From the NCBI GenBank assembly GCA_035048485.1, contig CM068581.1:64802381-64866380 (forward strand): 64,000 nucleotides of DNA, in the 5' to 3' direction. The DNA comes from Pteria penguin (Eukaryota > Mollusca > Bivalvia > Pterioida > Pteriidae). Within the stretch, counting starts at the first letter, position 1. Every line of letters begins with the position of its first letter. Below are positions 23,201-37,600 of this stretch, in pieces. A program made the position numbers and the translations under genes. The notes under the pieces were generated by a model that saw only the letters and a program-made list of their open reading frames with translations, was not told where the DNA came from and searched no databases.

Positions 23201-26200
23201 GTACATGCGTTCATAAATAAATAATTACCATTCGTAGTGTCATTTCTACTTCTGTGTTGGTATTGAGCCAAAAAGAAGAGGAATTCTCCATACTATATCT
23301 TGGTGCAGATTTGAAGTTAGAGATACTACCAACATCAAAAACAATCTGACCCCTTAATTTAAACTTTATTTATTTTACAATGATTAAGGAACAAGTTAAC
23401 AACTTATATAAATCTTCTTCGTTGGCATGGATCTTGCTTGGCGTAAGGGTGTCGTTTGTGTGGGAGGAAACCGGAGTATCCGGGGAAAACCCACGAAGCC
23501 AGGTTGGTGACAGCCTCACTATATCTTATGTACCACACCGGGAATCGAACCCGGGGCGCAATGGCGAGCATGCTACCGACTGCGTCTGATCCCTTTAGAC
23601 GATCCCATCTAAAATTCACGTATCATATGTCCTCACTGTTATAAAGATGTGTCATGAAATATCGTTCCAAGATATATATCATTTCCAAAACTTACCATAA
23701 ATCAGCTATTGACTTAGTGTAAATAGTCTTGTCGAAAGAAATAATCAAGGAGGGATGTATTTACATTTTTCTCCCTGCCTAACTTTACTTACAGAATTAG
23801 ACACAGAGATTTACATGTACTCTTTAGGACCAAGTAGTAACCAATCACTTGAATACAACACAAGTCTTCAGGGCAAAACATATGAAACGACTCACTAAAG
23901 ATAAATATTGTCATGGAGAATATAAAGAGATGTCAGGGAAAAATCTTAAAAATTTCAATATTCATATACCAGTAAGGCAAGGCTCCTTTAAGTATTTACG
24001 TACAACAATAAAAAATATCAAAAAACTACAAGTCCTTCTGTATCTAGAAGAAAATTATCTAAATTTTTGGAGCTGATACAGCTCAGTGTGGTTAGGTATT
24101 TGGCTGAAAGGTCCCAGGTTCTTCAAACCAAGCATTAATGTCACAGTGAAAATTCTGGCAAAAAGTGGTTTGTCTGGTGTAAGACCCTTTACATTGTTTG
24201 AAATTGGAAAAAGGTCTATTCAATCAATCAAACAAGGGCTATTTATCAGCACAATGATACTTACCTGTTGTATTGTTTTGCAGGCTATACAACAGTAGTG
24301 TATAGTGTTCCAAGAAACACAATATGTCTCAAGTGAATAAAGTTAAAACATAGGTGTGATAAGTGAACAGGAAGTCATGGTGATCCTTCAGTGTTGCTAT
24401 GCTCCACTGAGACAACATAAAATACAGAGCCAGAACAAACCATAAGACATGCACAATCACACCAAAGTCTCCACACTCTAGAAAAACCTAAAAATTCACA
24501 TGCACAATTGAATGGTTTACATGACAAATAGAGACCAAACTGAACTTTCTAAGATAAATGACGTTTAAGACAGAAAGCGCACTGAAAACTTGTAATTTGA
24601 CTAGACAGATGTAGCAGATCAGATAATGGTAGAGAAGGAAAGAACCTTAAGTTTGATCATTTATAACGTATAATAGTTTAACACACTGTCAGCAATATTC
24701 AACCAGGACGCCATTACGATACTGACATTCCTAATCACAGATTACACCTGTATCCATGGATACTACTACTGCACAAAGGACTATTTATATTATATAAAAT
24801 CTCATTTACACATCAAGTTACAACACTTGTTACCTGAAGTTTCGATAGTCCTGAAGAAATCGAATGACTTGTAGCTCCCTAACAAATATAGTCATCATCT
24901 TCTAGTTAATTCATAGACTTTTCAAAAGATTTGTCATCATTTACTCATCATTTGCTAAATAAATCTTTTACTTGCTTATAATCTACTTCCTTGTTATGCT
25001 GTTACCAATAATAGGAGCTAGTGAAATAAAAGGAGCGCTCCCAAAATACTAAATCTGACAAACCATATATATATATAAATATTTGCCACAGACATATTAG
25101 CAAGAGAACAGGAAAGTATTAAGGATGTATACAGCAATATTATTTTAAGATGGAAAGCAAACATTCAACTACATCAATCAGACCTGACTTTTGCATCCTA
25201 TGTTGTAAGTACTAAGTAACATTGAAAAATATCATACAGTCTTAAAAAATCTATGAACAAATCTCCACGAAAGCCCATCAACTCGTCGATATGCTTTGAT
25301 TTGTCATAAAAACAATGTACACATACCCTTGGCTGAAGGGCACTTGCTTGGCATACTGAATGAGATCTTCCTTTAATTCCAAATTCACCTGTAAAAGTGA
25401 AGAACATGGATTAAATCAGATATATTACATGTACCATCAATAGTGCAGGGTGACTGTACATTTAATATAATTAGGAATGGAAAACCTTAACACTATGAAA
25501 GATAAAGATTAAACATAAAACATGGAAAAGTAAGTAGCATAAACACTATAGTATTGTTATTTCTGAAGAAAAATCCATGAATCTGAAGTGATATTAATAC
25601 TCTATCAAAAACAATCTGCTAATTGTTTTGTTTCGGTTTTTTTTTTTACATCATGTCTGTTGTTTTTTTTGTTTGTTTGGTTTTTTTTTCAATAATAATA
25701 TAATGTCAAAGCAAGCTGTACATGCTTCAAGTTTTGACCCATGAAAGGACCCAATATGGCACAGAAGTTCTTGATATTAAACGTGCCAATTCTGATCTTA
25801 AAAGTGATTATTATAGGTACATGTGGATATGTCAGCTCTAAACTTTTTGATTTGTTTGTTTTGTTCTTACATGTATCTCATTTTTAGGATCTGCCGTCCT
25901 ATATAATGGCAGCACTATACCTATCATGCTATGAAATGGTTTAATTTTTGTCCTCCTGCCAAGTACCCTACATGTAGCTACAAATAGCAAAGGACATTAA
26001 ATTTCATACCCATACTTCATACACACATTATACACCAAGTATGCTTCACATTCGACATAATGAGGAATTGAAGACCCAAGACCATTCATTCGAACCCAAT
26101 TTGCTTGAAAAATTCATGTTCAGAACATGATGAAGTACAGTGTAAAAGTCCGGTTTTGTGAACACAACACTGTTTGCACCTGCACTGAAATTATCAATAC

Positions 26201-29200
26201 TATACATGTAACATTACAGAGATCTAGCACACTTATAAATGAAAACTTATTAATAAGTTTTTGCGATGTAGTTACAATCCTACCTATTTCTAGAGACGAT
26301 GAACCTCCGAAGGGTCGACTGTCCTGGATCATCCTTCTACAATGGAATTTTGTCATATTTCAGTCAAAACATCTGTGAAGAATTTGATACAGTCACATTA
26401 CAAAAGAGAAAGACAACAAAAGTAACTGCTGAGGCAAAATTTGTAATGATTCATAATTGAAGTTTATACTCTGCATTTGTATGAAATCCATGGTAAAAGT
26501 AGTAGAGCAAACTAAAGTGTGACATTCACTATCCTTCATATTGAATCAAACGACTTCAGTAATAGAGTATGCATGTTAAGTGTCATGCTCAGATAACTCT
26601 CTGTATGTAAAATGAAGCTTAAATCAAGGAAATTGGATCACAGACCTTTCTTGACATAGATATACATGTACTGAACAATATGAGACAACTAAAACACTGA
26701 CAAAGTCAGGAAAGGCCCTGCCAAAAAGCCTTTATAGCAAACAACAGCATTATTTTGTATAATATTCAATTCAATTTAATATATATGGAAATACTGCTTT
26801 ACTCCCATCTAAAAATCTTTCAATGTAAGGTTGACCTTTGACCTCAAAAGGTATAACTGCCTTTCTCTATCTATGTATAAAGTTTGAAGGCTCTAGGATA
26901 TATTTTTGTTGAGTTATTACATCAGAATCAAGTATTGTTGTTTTAAAACTATGTTTATAATTCACATCTGATTGTGACTTTGACCTTTGACTTCGAAAGC
27001 TATTGGTGTCTTCCTCTCAACATCTCCCTTACTTTGAATGGTTTTTATGATAATCTTCTTAAAAACTCCAGTTATAAGTGCCATAGAAAGAAATGACATG
27101 ATATAATTCTATCAGCATGAACAAAAATTTTTAAGTCCAATAACTCTCTAAATACAAATCAGATAATCTTCAAAATTGAAAGGCTTCTTCCTCTCATTCA
27201 TCCAAATATAATGAATTAAATTTATGAAAATTGTTAAAAGGAAACTCATGTTTTTGCATGCGCAAGAAAGTGTTGACAGACAGTTGAAGGGATGGGCAGA
27301 TAGATATCACTATAAGACACCTGCCATATAGCAGAGTCCTAAATAATTTCTAATTGTTGGATTCAAACTCAAGTTATTGCATGTGTAAGAAAGTGCTGAC
27401 GGATATTCAGACGGACAGAGTTATTACTATAAGACATCCGCCATATGCCAAAGTCCTAAATATCCTAATTATGCACTCGTTGTTTTCATTTATACTACCT
27501 TCAATATTTTCAAACTGATAATCATATCAAAAGAGCAACATATACTTGCATAACCAGCTTTTCAATTAGTATTAACTCAAATAAAGGGTTTTTTTTCTTT
27601 TCTTTTTTTATTATTTTTTTTTAACTTTCCTCAGAAACTCATCAGTTCCACTCTTTATCATAAAACTTAGGGTACCTAGTTCCATGGTTCTGAAACTAAG
27701 AATTTTACATATTCAATCTCCACACTGACATCTCCATACAGTAATGCATGTAGATGATAGAAATTCATTTCACACATTACACATTTATCATACATGTAAT
27801 TTGATTAAAACAATGACAGAGAGACTACCTAGCTTCCTCTAGTTCAGTGTGCTCTTTCTCATGAGCCATCCTTAGATTTTCTACATGAGACAGCATGATT
27901 TCTATTGCTCTACTCATCCTCTTCTCCTGCTGAACAGCCCCATACACTTCAGCCCGCCCTGATAGTCTGGAAGTAACTTGCTCTAAAACATCTATATGTT
28001 TCTGTATCTTGAGAAGCACTTCTCTGACTTGAGTGTCAAACATAATGTGATTCAATTTCTACAATGAACAAATGATCAACAAATAGAAAAAAAAACAAAC
28101 AAAAGAGCAACACCAACGTAGCATATGCCCCCCTGGTTATTTTTGTAACATGGGCATAACTCACATGAGAACATTAGAGGTCATCTAATCCTCATAATCA
28201 CCCACAAACAAAATTTTTCCATTCAAAAGTTTGTGTCTATGTCACTTGTCTTCATTTAATTTAAACATCAGTAGTATCTGACACAAAACTTAATCAAAAT
28301 AAATAATAATTATGCCAAAGACAGGTATCCTAATTATAACTTATTAACTTGACCTAGATATCCCAAATATCATTTCAATATATCTAGCTGTTCCTGAGAT
28401 AATGAGCAGAAACTGTTAATTTTAGGAAATTTTCTAAGTCCAAGGGGGATAACTCTCACAAAAATTATTGATCCATAACCAAATTTGAACTTGACCTAAA
28501 TATCCTTTAGATGTATCAGTATATCAAATATCAATTCAATATCTTTATTAGTTCCAGAGATAATGTGCAGAAACTTCTAATTTTAAGAAATTAAGTCGAA
28601 AGGGGAATAACTCTAACAAAAATTATTGAAGGATAATCATATTTGAACTTGACCCAAATATACTTAGGATGTATCTTAAGAGGGGGAAGGGGGACATAAA
28701 AAACAAGCTGTGTTTGAGAAACACTAATGAAAGCAATATACACTGGTTTAATTTGAAATGTTTTATCTGCAAGACTTACCGGCATTTGTAGCACTATTTT
28801 CATCATCTTTAATTCCAGGACATAAAAAGTACATCAGACAACACAAACTAGCTCAGTTTTAAAAACTACCTAACTGCATCTATGATGGCAAGAACTTGTC
28901 AAATCAAGAACACTTTAATCTTACATTATTCATCAAATAATAAAATAACGGAGTCCCACCTAGTTACAATATAAATGTAGGGTATATCTGTTCTAAACAA
29001 AGATTGTTTTCTTTGTAAGATGCATTTCAATCCTCTGCAATATCAGTAATTAAACAATGTTTTTAAATGAACATCGCTCTTCTTAGGAAACACAGGAAAT
29101 TCATCTAAAAATGACTAGGACAACTTACTTCCCAGGCTTCTCGCAGTCCTTTAATCTCCTTGGCAACATTTTCCTCAGCTATGTCACGTGACCTCTCCTG

Positions 29201-31632
29201 AATTTCTAAGCGCTTCTCAAGTGTTATCTTGTCCGTCTTAAACGCCAAAGCAAGATTGGTAAATTTGTTCTACAAGATAGAACATAACATTCATATACTA
29301 AAGAGTACACAAGAATACAAGATTTCCTCCATTATTCTTCAGAAAAACTATGATCATTGTATTAGAAACACCAAAAGTCATTACAAATTGTACTAGAAGC
29401 TATATAATGTAAAATACAGGAATAAAGGAATGAAAAAAGGCCAGTGACTAAATCCTGCTTGATTCCCCTATCAATTACAATGAAAATATCAAAAAATCTA
29501 AAGTGGAAGAAGGGCAACTACAAAAATCATGACATTTTACACTCACCAACTCTATCATCACTAAACTGACTTTGTTGCTGACTCGCTCATGCAAACATCA
29601 TGGTTGAAAATCAACCTTTATCTAGTCTATTTTAATACGATATTGAAGACAACTTATGTGACTTTTGTATTTATTTTTTAATTCCAATGAGAGTTCCGAT
29701 ACTGTATTTAAAACTTGGTCTACGACGACAAATCAAAAGAATGGATTGATATAGAACAAAAACAGGAAATCAGAATATTTAATGCCTACAAAGAGTGAGA
29801 TATGCACAGAAACATCCCAGTAATTCTTTGTGTGTATGTGTATGTGGGAGGAAGGGGAATTACTGGTATTAATTCTCACACTACAGCCTTGATAGGATTA
29901 AAATATCTTATCCTTAGACAACAAAAGGCCCATGTGCCATTTTGCTCATCGTAGCCAAATTTGCCTTAGATAGAGGTAATGAAGTATAATTGTAAAAACT
30001 CTTCTATTCTGTTTAGATTTTCTCCTTTGATAAAAGCAAGAAAGAAAGAATGTAACAGCCACAAATCATTCAATAATTAATGAAAATCTTGCTCGAGTTT
30101 ATTTTGTTTCATGGTTTTTTTTTCCTTTGAAAAATGCATTTACTGAATGCAATTGTCGTAGAACAGTGTTGTGCCAACAGCTCTGGTAGTTATCCAGTAG
30201 TTACAGAGAAGAATCATTGGATTGGTAGGTTATATTACATTACGATGGGGTCAGGCATGATCCAAGGAGTCCTCCCCAATAGCTTTCAGCTCACGTGAGT
30301 TAAAACACTCTTTCGAACTCTTTATCTAATAGCATCAAAACATTCCTCACATACTATGAACCGTTCTTTTGTGGTTTTGTGGTTAAATTGCATAGCATAG
30401 AAAATTAATAAAACACAAATACACACATCAACATATTGTATCCTTATTCTAGAGGGACAGAAATCAGTTTAAAACTCGGATGCTTTAGGTATAACCAAGG
30501 TCAGTTTATGCCATGGGCATCTGGCTTCGAAAATGTACCACTAGAATTGAACCTATATACAATATTTCTCAAAAGTACACAGTATGATCAATCTGTGGTA
30601 CATACTCCGGTTTTAATGGAGGTCCTCTTTAATTTTCATTATATCCTCTCCAAAAAGACATATATAGATATTGGAAGGATATTATTTTCAATTAATGATG
30701 CAACATTTACTTTTAAAATCATACACATAAATGTTCCATTAGCATTTAATAACAGTAGTACGACCGATAACGAAATGATTTCATTAAACTCATCCGGAAT
30801 TTACATGTCCGTCCCATGAAAACATATCATCTGCCTTATTTGGTTAGATGTTCATTAATAACCTTAAAAGCTTAGAACAAAGAGCATATTTATAGTGGAG
30901 GATGTGGTAACATAGCTTCTATGTAATATGACACTAAGCGTCTAAAAGCTTCATCAGTGTAGATCATTATGTCTTTATAATCAATACTTTGATGTCAAAC
31001 CCGAAGTTAAAACTCCATGGAATTCCGAATACAAAGAGAATGTATCAACATGCGACACGGCCATCAGGAATCATTTGTATATTTTACGTCATCTCCTATC
31101 AATTAGCATGATCTGATTTCCATGGCATATAAGCATATAGAAGGTGCCATGTACAGAAATAATGGTAAGTATATCATACTTTCCCGCTGCGAAAGGATTG
31201 ACCAATGTCACATTGCAGTTGGAGGATTTTTACGAAATGTTAAAAATCCATAACATAAGCAATTTAATACCAATAGCAAAACATAATGTACCGTTGGTAA
31301 TTTTCATTTGCTATATGTAATGCTATAAAAAAAATTTCACACTACTACATTGACATTGTTTACGAACACAAATTTATAGACAATCGTAAACTGAACTGAC
31401 GTAAACGAGGTTTCCAAAACAGAAATGTTTCTATACAAGTTTGCTCTCTATGTTGAAAATATTTCTAAGTCTAGTAAAAATGTCATCCTATCTAATCTAT
31501 CTAATTCAAGTCAAATATTTTATATGTACTAACATTTGGTATAAAAGTGACTGAAGGGTACAAAAGAATGTCACAAAAGTTCTATATTACCTCAATCTCT
31601 TGATCTGTGAGTTGGTCTGTGCTGAAAGGAGA

Positions 31633-31683
<51 letters not shown>

Positions 31684-34600
31684 CTTATAAATATTAGTAG
31701 TGACAATAGCCTTTGCGTTTTCTGTTCATCATCTCATTGTCAGGATTTGCAAAGAATGCTCGACCCACCGTATAAAAGGAGCAAGTTCTCATAATGAAAA
31801 AAAATTAAACATTGGAAAGATAACACGGAAATACATGTATTTGAAAACAATGATAAGAAGTCCTACAAAAGGAAGTGTAGAATAAATTAAAAAAAAACAA
31901 GAGGCCCAAGTGGGCCTATATCGCTCACCTGAGTACCTATATTATCAGTCATGCATGAAGGAAGAATTCATTTATTTTTGCATTAATGTGACTAAGTCAA
32001 CACAGATGTTGAAAATATGTCAAATTTTATTTCAGGCTAGAATAAAAAACAACACTTTTTTGCACATCCATTCAGGTGATTTTGATATTAAGCATTTCCT
32101 TTGTCTCTGCAAGAATTCATTCAGGGCAACAAGTTAGTCATTTTCTTTAGGTGGGGCCTTTTGTTGACTGATTTCAAGTCTGGGTCATGAACAACAATTG
32201 TTTCAAATATTGTCCAGATCTAACTTAAAATTGCCTAATTTCATATATTGAGTCAAAATGGCGAACCCCCCCCCTTTTTTTTTTTGGAAGTCTTAAACGT
32301 AAAATTCCTAATTTCATATGTTGAGTGTTGAGAAACATCTAAAAACTTATTTAGATGTGTAAAGAAATGAAAAAAAAATTTTGACCACAGCTGGATTTGA
32401 ACCGCTACTCTCCATATTTCAATTACCAAGTGGTATATGTACTATTGTGAGAACTGCTTTTTAGACATGGTGGCATTATCTGTTAACCAATTTGGATGAA
32501 ATTTACCAAATTGATAGAGGACTTTTAGTACTTCATGTATTCCATGTTTCATTAAAATCTTTCATGTGGTACAACAGCAGAAGTGAAAAATGTGATTGAA
32601 TTGTTCCTATACACCCTCATTTGGAAGTCTTAAAAAATTCATAGAAAATCCAAAAATTGAGATATTGACAAAATTCTTTCAAAGTAACAATCCTTACCAT
32701 AATTATGATCAAAATAGTCCATAAGAAATCATCATTATCAATTAACTAGGAAATATGACACTTTTTTCTGCATTGAATCACCAAGTCCAAAGAAATGTCG
32801 AAAAAAATTCTAAAATTTGATTTTGGAAGGGAACCAAAATGACAATACATCTTCACTCATCCCTCTAGATCATTTCTATGCATTCTGTTTGTCTCTGTAT
32901 ACAGCCCGTATGAAAAAGAATATTGTTAAACGAGGGAACTCTTTTGTGACCTACTCTTGACTATGGTGGCGCCACCTGTAAAGAGGTCTGGACGAAAACA
33001 ACAGAATTTGAAGAGGATCATAAGTGACTTATTTCTACCAAGATTTATTAAAATCCTTCAAATAGTTTTGTAGAAAAAGTTGAAAATGTGAAAAATGGCC
33101 AACCCCCCCTTTTTTTTTGGAAGTCTTAAACGTAAAATTCCTAATTTCATATGTTGAGTGTTGAGAAACATCTAAAAACTTATTTAGATGTGTAAAAAAA
33201 AAAAAAAAAATTTTTTTGACCACAGCTGGATTTGAACCGCTACTCTCCATATTTCAATTACCAAGTGGTATATGTACCATTGTAAGACCTACTTTTAGAC
33301 ATGGTGGCATTATCTGTTAACCAATTTGGATGATCCGCACAAAAAACAAAACCTTTGAAAAGGACTATGAGTACATGCATCCTACCCAGTTTTATCACAA
33401 TCCTTCAAGTTGTTCTGTAGATCAAGTTGAAGATATGAAAAATTGTCCCCCCCCCCCTTTTCTTGGAAGTCTTAAAAAATTCATAAAAAATTCAAAAATC
33501 TAGATACTGAAAAAATTCCTTCACACCAGCATTCCTTACCATAGAAATGATTAAATGAAACCAAATGAATGCATCAATGTTAAAATAATAACTCTTTAAT
33601 GCATTAAAATAACAAAGTCCAAAATAAAAATGAAAAAACGTCAAAAATTTGATTTCGGAATGGAACCAAAAATATCAACACTTCTTCCCATATGCCTCTA
33701 TCTCATTCCTATGCAGTCGGTTTGTCGCTGTATGCACCCGATCTGAATAAGAAGTTTGTCAAAGGAGGGTATCCTCTGTGACCTACTTTTGTCTGTGGTG
33801 GTGCCACCTGTTCATGGATCCTGACAAAGATGACCACATTTGTCGGGGACCTTGAGTATTTGATGCATGCCAAGTTTCATTGAATTCCAGCAAGTGGTTC
33901 CGAAGAAAAAGTTCAAACTGTGAAATGTTTACACCAATTATCCCACCCCCCCCTTTTCCTGAAAGTCTTAAAAAATTCATAAAAAATCCAAAACATAAAA
34001 TATTGAAAAATTTTCTTCGCAGTAGTATTTCTTACCATCAAAATGATCAAATTAAACCAAATTAATGCATCAATGTTTACTAAAAGAAAAAAATACCTCT
34101 TTTCTGCATTAAAATTACCAAGTACAAAAAAACGTCAAAAAAACGTCAAAAATTTGATTTCGGAATGGAACCAAAAATAACAACACTTCTTCACACATCC
34201 CTCTAGATCATTCCTATGCATTTGGTTTGTCTCTGTATGCCCCCGGTCTGAAGAAGAAGTTTGTCAAAGGAGGGTACACTCTTTGACCTACTTTTGCCTG
34301 CGGTGGCGCCACCTGTTAATGAATCTGGACGAAAAACAACAACACTTGTAGGGGACCATGAGTACTACATGCTTATCAAGTTCCATCAAATTCTGTTCAG
34401 TGGTTCTGGGGAAGAAGTCGAAAATGTGAAAAGTTAACGACGGACGGTGATTGATCACAATAGCTCACTTGAGCCTTTGGCTCAGGTGAGCTAAAAACAC
34501 TCGATGTTCACAAATTTTCGGCCATTTGACCATTGATTTTACTTGGATAATGTTTTTATTTCATTTGAAAAAGGCTAAGTGGCAGAAAATTTGTGGTCAT

Positions 34601-37600
34601 CGAGTGTTTGACTTTCTTGTTATTGTTTTATTTATTTGAAAACAGTTTCAATACGATTGGAAATTACAAGAATAAAAACATTTAACTGAGATAACTGTAA
34701 AAACACAAATATGTATAACCCCGCCGCTAATCTCATATACATGTTCTCTATAAGACGTCTTCCATCTACGGCTTAACACCATCACATTCTTACATGGATG
34801 GAAGAGTATGCCACACTTGTAAATTAAATGTAACTAGAACTCTCCTAACAAGACAAATAACCCCCCCTTTCCCCCGCGGCAACAAATTTCAAAGTAGGTC
34901 AAAGACCAAGGAAAAGGTCACGAGGTAAAATATTGTCTGTCTTGCCACAAGGAATACACATGTGTAGTATGAAGGCCCCATCTCTTTTGGCTCAAGAATT
35001 ATGGCCAAGGTTAAAGATTTTCAAAAGTAGGCCAATGTCAAGGTCAAGGGGTAAAAAAGTTTGGTACTGATAGACTGGTCTTGTCATAAGGAATACACAT
35101 AAGTAGTATGAAGGCCCAATCTCTCTTGGGTCAAATGTTATGGCTAAGGTTAAAGTTTTATAAATGTATGTCAAACGTCAAGGTCACAAAGTCAAAAACT
35201 TTGGTACCGACAGACAGGTCTTGCCAAAAGGAATACACATGTGTATTATGAAGTCCCCAACTCTTTTGTTTCAAAACTAATGGCTAAGGTTAGAATTTTT
35301 CAAAAGTAGGTCAAACGTCAAGGTCAAGGTCGCGGGGTCAAACATTTTCGCACCGACAGAAAGAACTTGTTACAAGGAATACACATGTGCATTATAAAGG
35401 CTCCATCTCTTTTTGTTCAAAAGTTATGGCCGAGGTTTAAGTTTTCTGGACAGACAGACGGACAAGGTAATTCCAATATACCCCCAAACTGCATGTTTCA
35501 CAGGCAAATATAGAAGTGACTCTTCAAACACAATGTCACATGCACTATCCCTATCGATAACTTTAACAACACGGCTGTCCACACTGGGACTTGCTAACCA
35601 CAAGAAAAATGTCATAACTCTCCATACCACCGGATCTTACAGATCAGACACCAAACATCTCTGGTAGGACTCGTGCGATTCTTATAAAAATGTGAGCAAA
35701 ATCGACTTGATGCAAAATTATTGATTACAAGAAATTAAGACGTATTAAATCCAGCAAGAGACATTGTGCTATGCGAACAAAAAATTGGAAATAACAAGCG
35801 TTACTAAAAACATATAGATAATAAATATGATCAATTGCGTAAATCACCATTGTCTAACAAAAGTAACACTAATTTTGGAGGCAACAAGAGAGTAATTAAT
35901 CAAATTGTCTCCCTTTTTTTCATTATTTATTTTCAATTTCCGCTATACTTTGTGCGAAGCTTTGAATATCGCCATTGAATTTGTATTACGTAAGCAGGCA
36001 GTATCCTATCAGTTAAGGCATGAAGTCGCGTTTTCATTAAAATTAGAAAAACGCTATTCAATCCATGAATATATCAAAACTACCGTCTCCCACATGCACA
36101 TCAGTTTCTAATTTTCACACTACAATTGAAATACGAAATAGTTTGGATGAAAATGGTATGTAATTACAATACATGAATAGTAATTAAATAATCCGATAAG
36201 ACGGCGTAGCTAGTCTGAAAATTTTCTTCAGAAAAAGGTCCCGGTTCGAATCGATCCGTGTTATCGCCTGGTGCCTGTTGTTCGAAACTTCAACCATAAT
36301 TAGTTAAGCTAAACAATGGTTAAATTTCATCTGACAACATGTTTGAGATGAGAAGACTTTAATCTATAGTCTGTGTACTGTTTCTCAAAACTTTAACCAC
36401 TGGTAAGCTTAACCAGTGGTTAAAGATTCGAACAACTGGACCCTGGTTTCTTTCCTATGGCTATGATAATGCAGAACAAGACGAGGTTAACTCTGTAATA
36501 TTGATACACCAGGAATAAATGTGGCTCGCATATGAGATGGTCGCTCTGTAACCAATGATCCCTGGTTCAAACCAAACATACCAAGAAATCAAGGGTCTGA
36601 GTCATGTCTTGGACATTAGAATACTACAAGTTTTACTGACTCGTAATGATTTGCGAGTGGTACTGAATAATCACCGGTTGTGTAGACTATTACACGGACT
36701 AAAATACAAATTTTATATATTTTTAATACAAGGCTATCATATTAAACACTAGTTTTCAACACTGTCAGACTGTATCCTCTTTACAAAGATAACAGATAGA
36801 CAATAGATAAAACAGATAGGAGGAGCCTGCTGGTGTTGTGACCTTCAAATCGCCCTGTCTGTACACAGAACGAGTTCAAATCGGGGTTGCAAAGCACGAA
36901 ACCAATCCGCCCGTAACATTTCACGCATCATGATTGCGTTTTATTTTGGATCCTTTCAATCATTCGTTATTCATCGTTTTCCAACTTTCCCTCCAAGAAA
37001 AAAATCCCAATGGTTTTGGTACTTGTTAGTCCCTTTTCATATAGAAATTTGAGTTTTTAAGCAATTAAACCAGTTATAAATACCAATGAGCAAAAATGTT
37101 GAACTAGCACTGTGAACCCCCTTTGCCTATGTCGTGAGAAGAAATCTCAATATAGTTACCGAATATCCCTCTCCCCCGCCCAAATCGGTTTACGCTGCCA
37201 TCGTGTTGATCAAAATTTAATATTCACGATTCTGGTGTTAAGTAATAACAAAGAAATTAGAAAATCTGCAACCGAATTAAAAAAAAACCGTATTCACGTA
37301 TATGACTACACCTATATGTACATGTACATAATTTCATATGTATTCTGAATATTCATTCAACCTTCTCTATGCTGAATATCAGGTATAATTAATCATTTTA
37401 AACACGGGCGCAGAGGTAAAATGGATCTCCTCATTAATGTCTGAAGTAATTAAATAAATGTAGGATGTAAATGATCCCTTAATCAGAGATCAAAGAATGA
37501 AGGATTTCAGCGCTCTTTACAGGTGTTTCATCTCTACATCGTTTTTAAAAGTCATTAAAGAAATATCAAAGCTACTGAAATTTGTCTGTTAACTGATATT

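Noticed and set aside
23220..23260. Extra small IRAG exon before the donor-like gaatg|gtaattat at 23,229
   Set aside because: Any exon there would break the phase-0 join between 25,327 and 22,382, and the candidate contains a stop in the needed frame.
36196..36270. Functional tRNA gene
   Set aside because: The acceptor ends nearly pair and a B-box-like string is present, but the anticodon arm and T arm do not form properly. A decayed tRNA-derived repeat is more likely.
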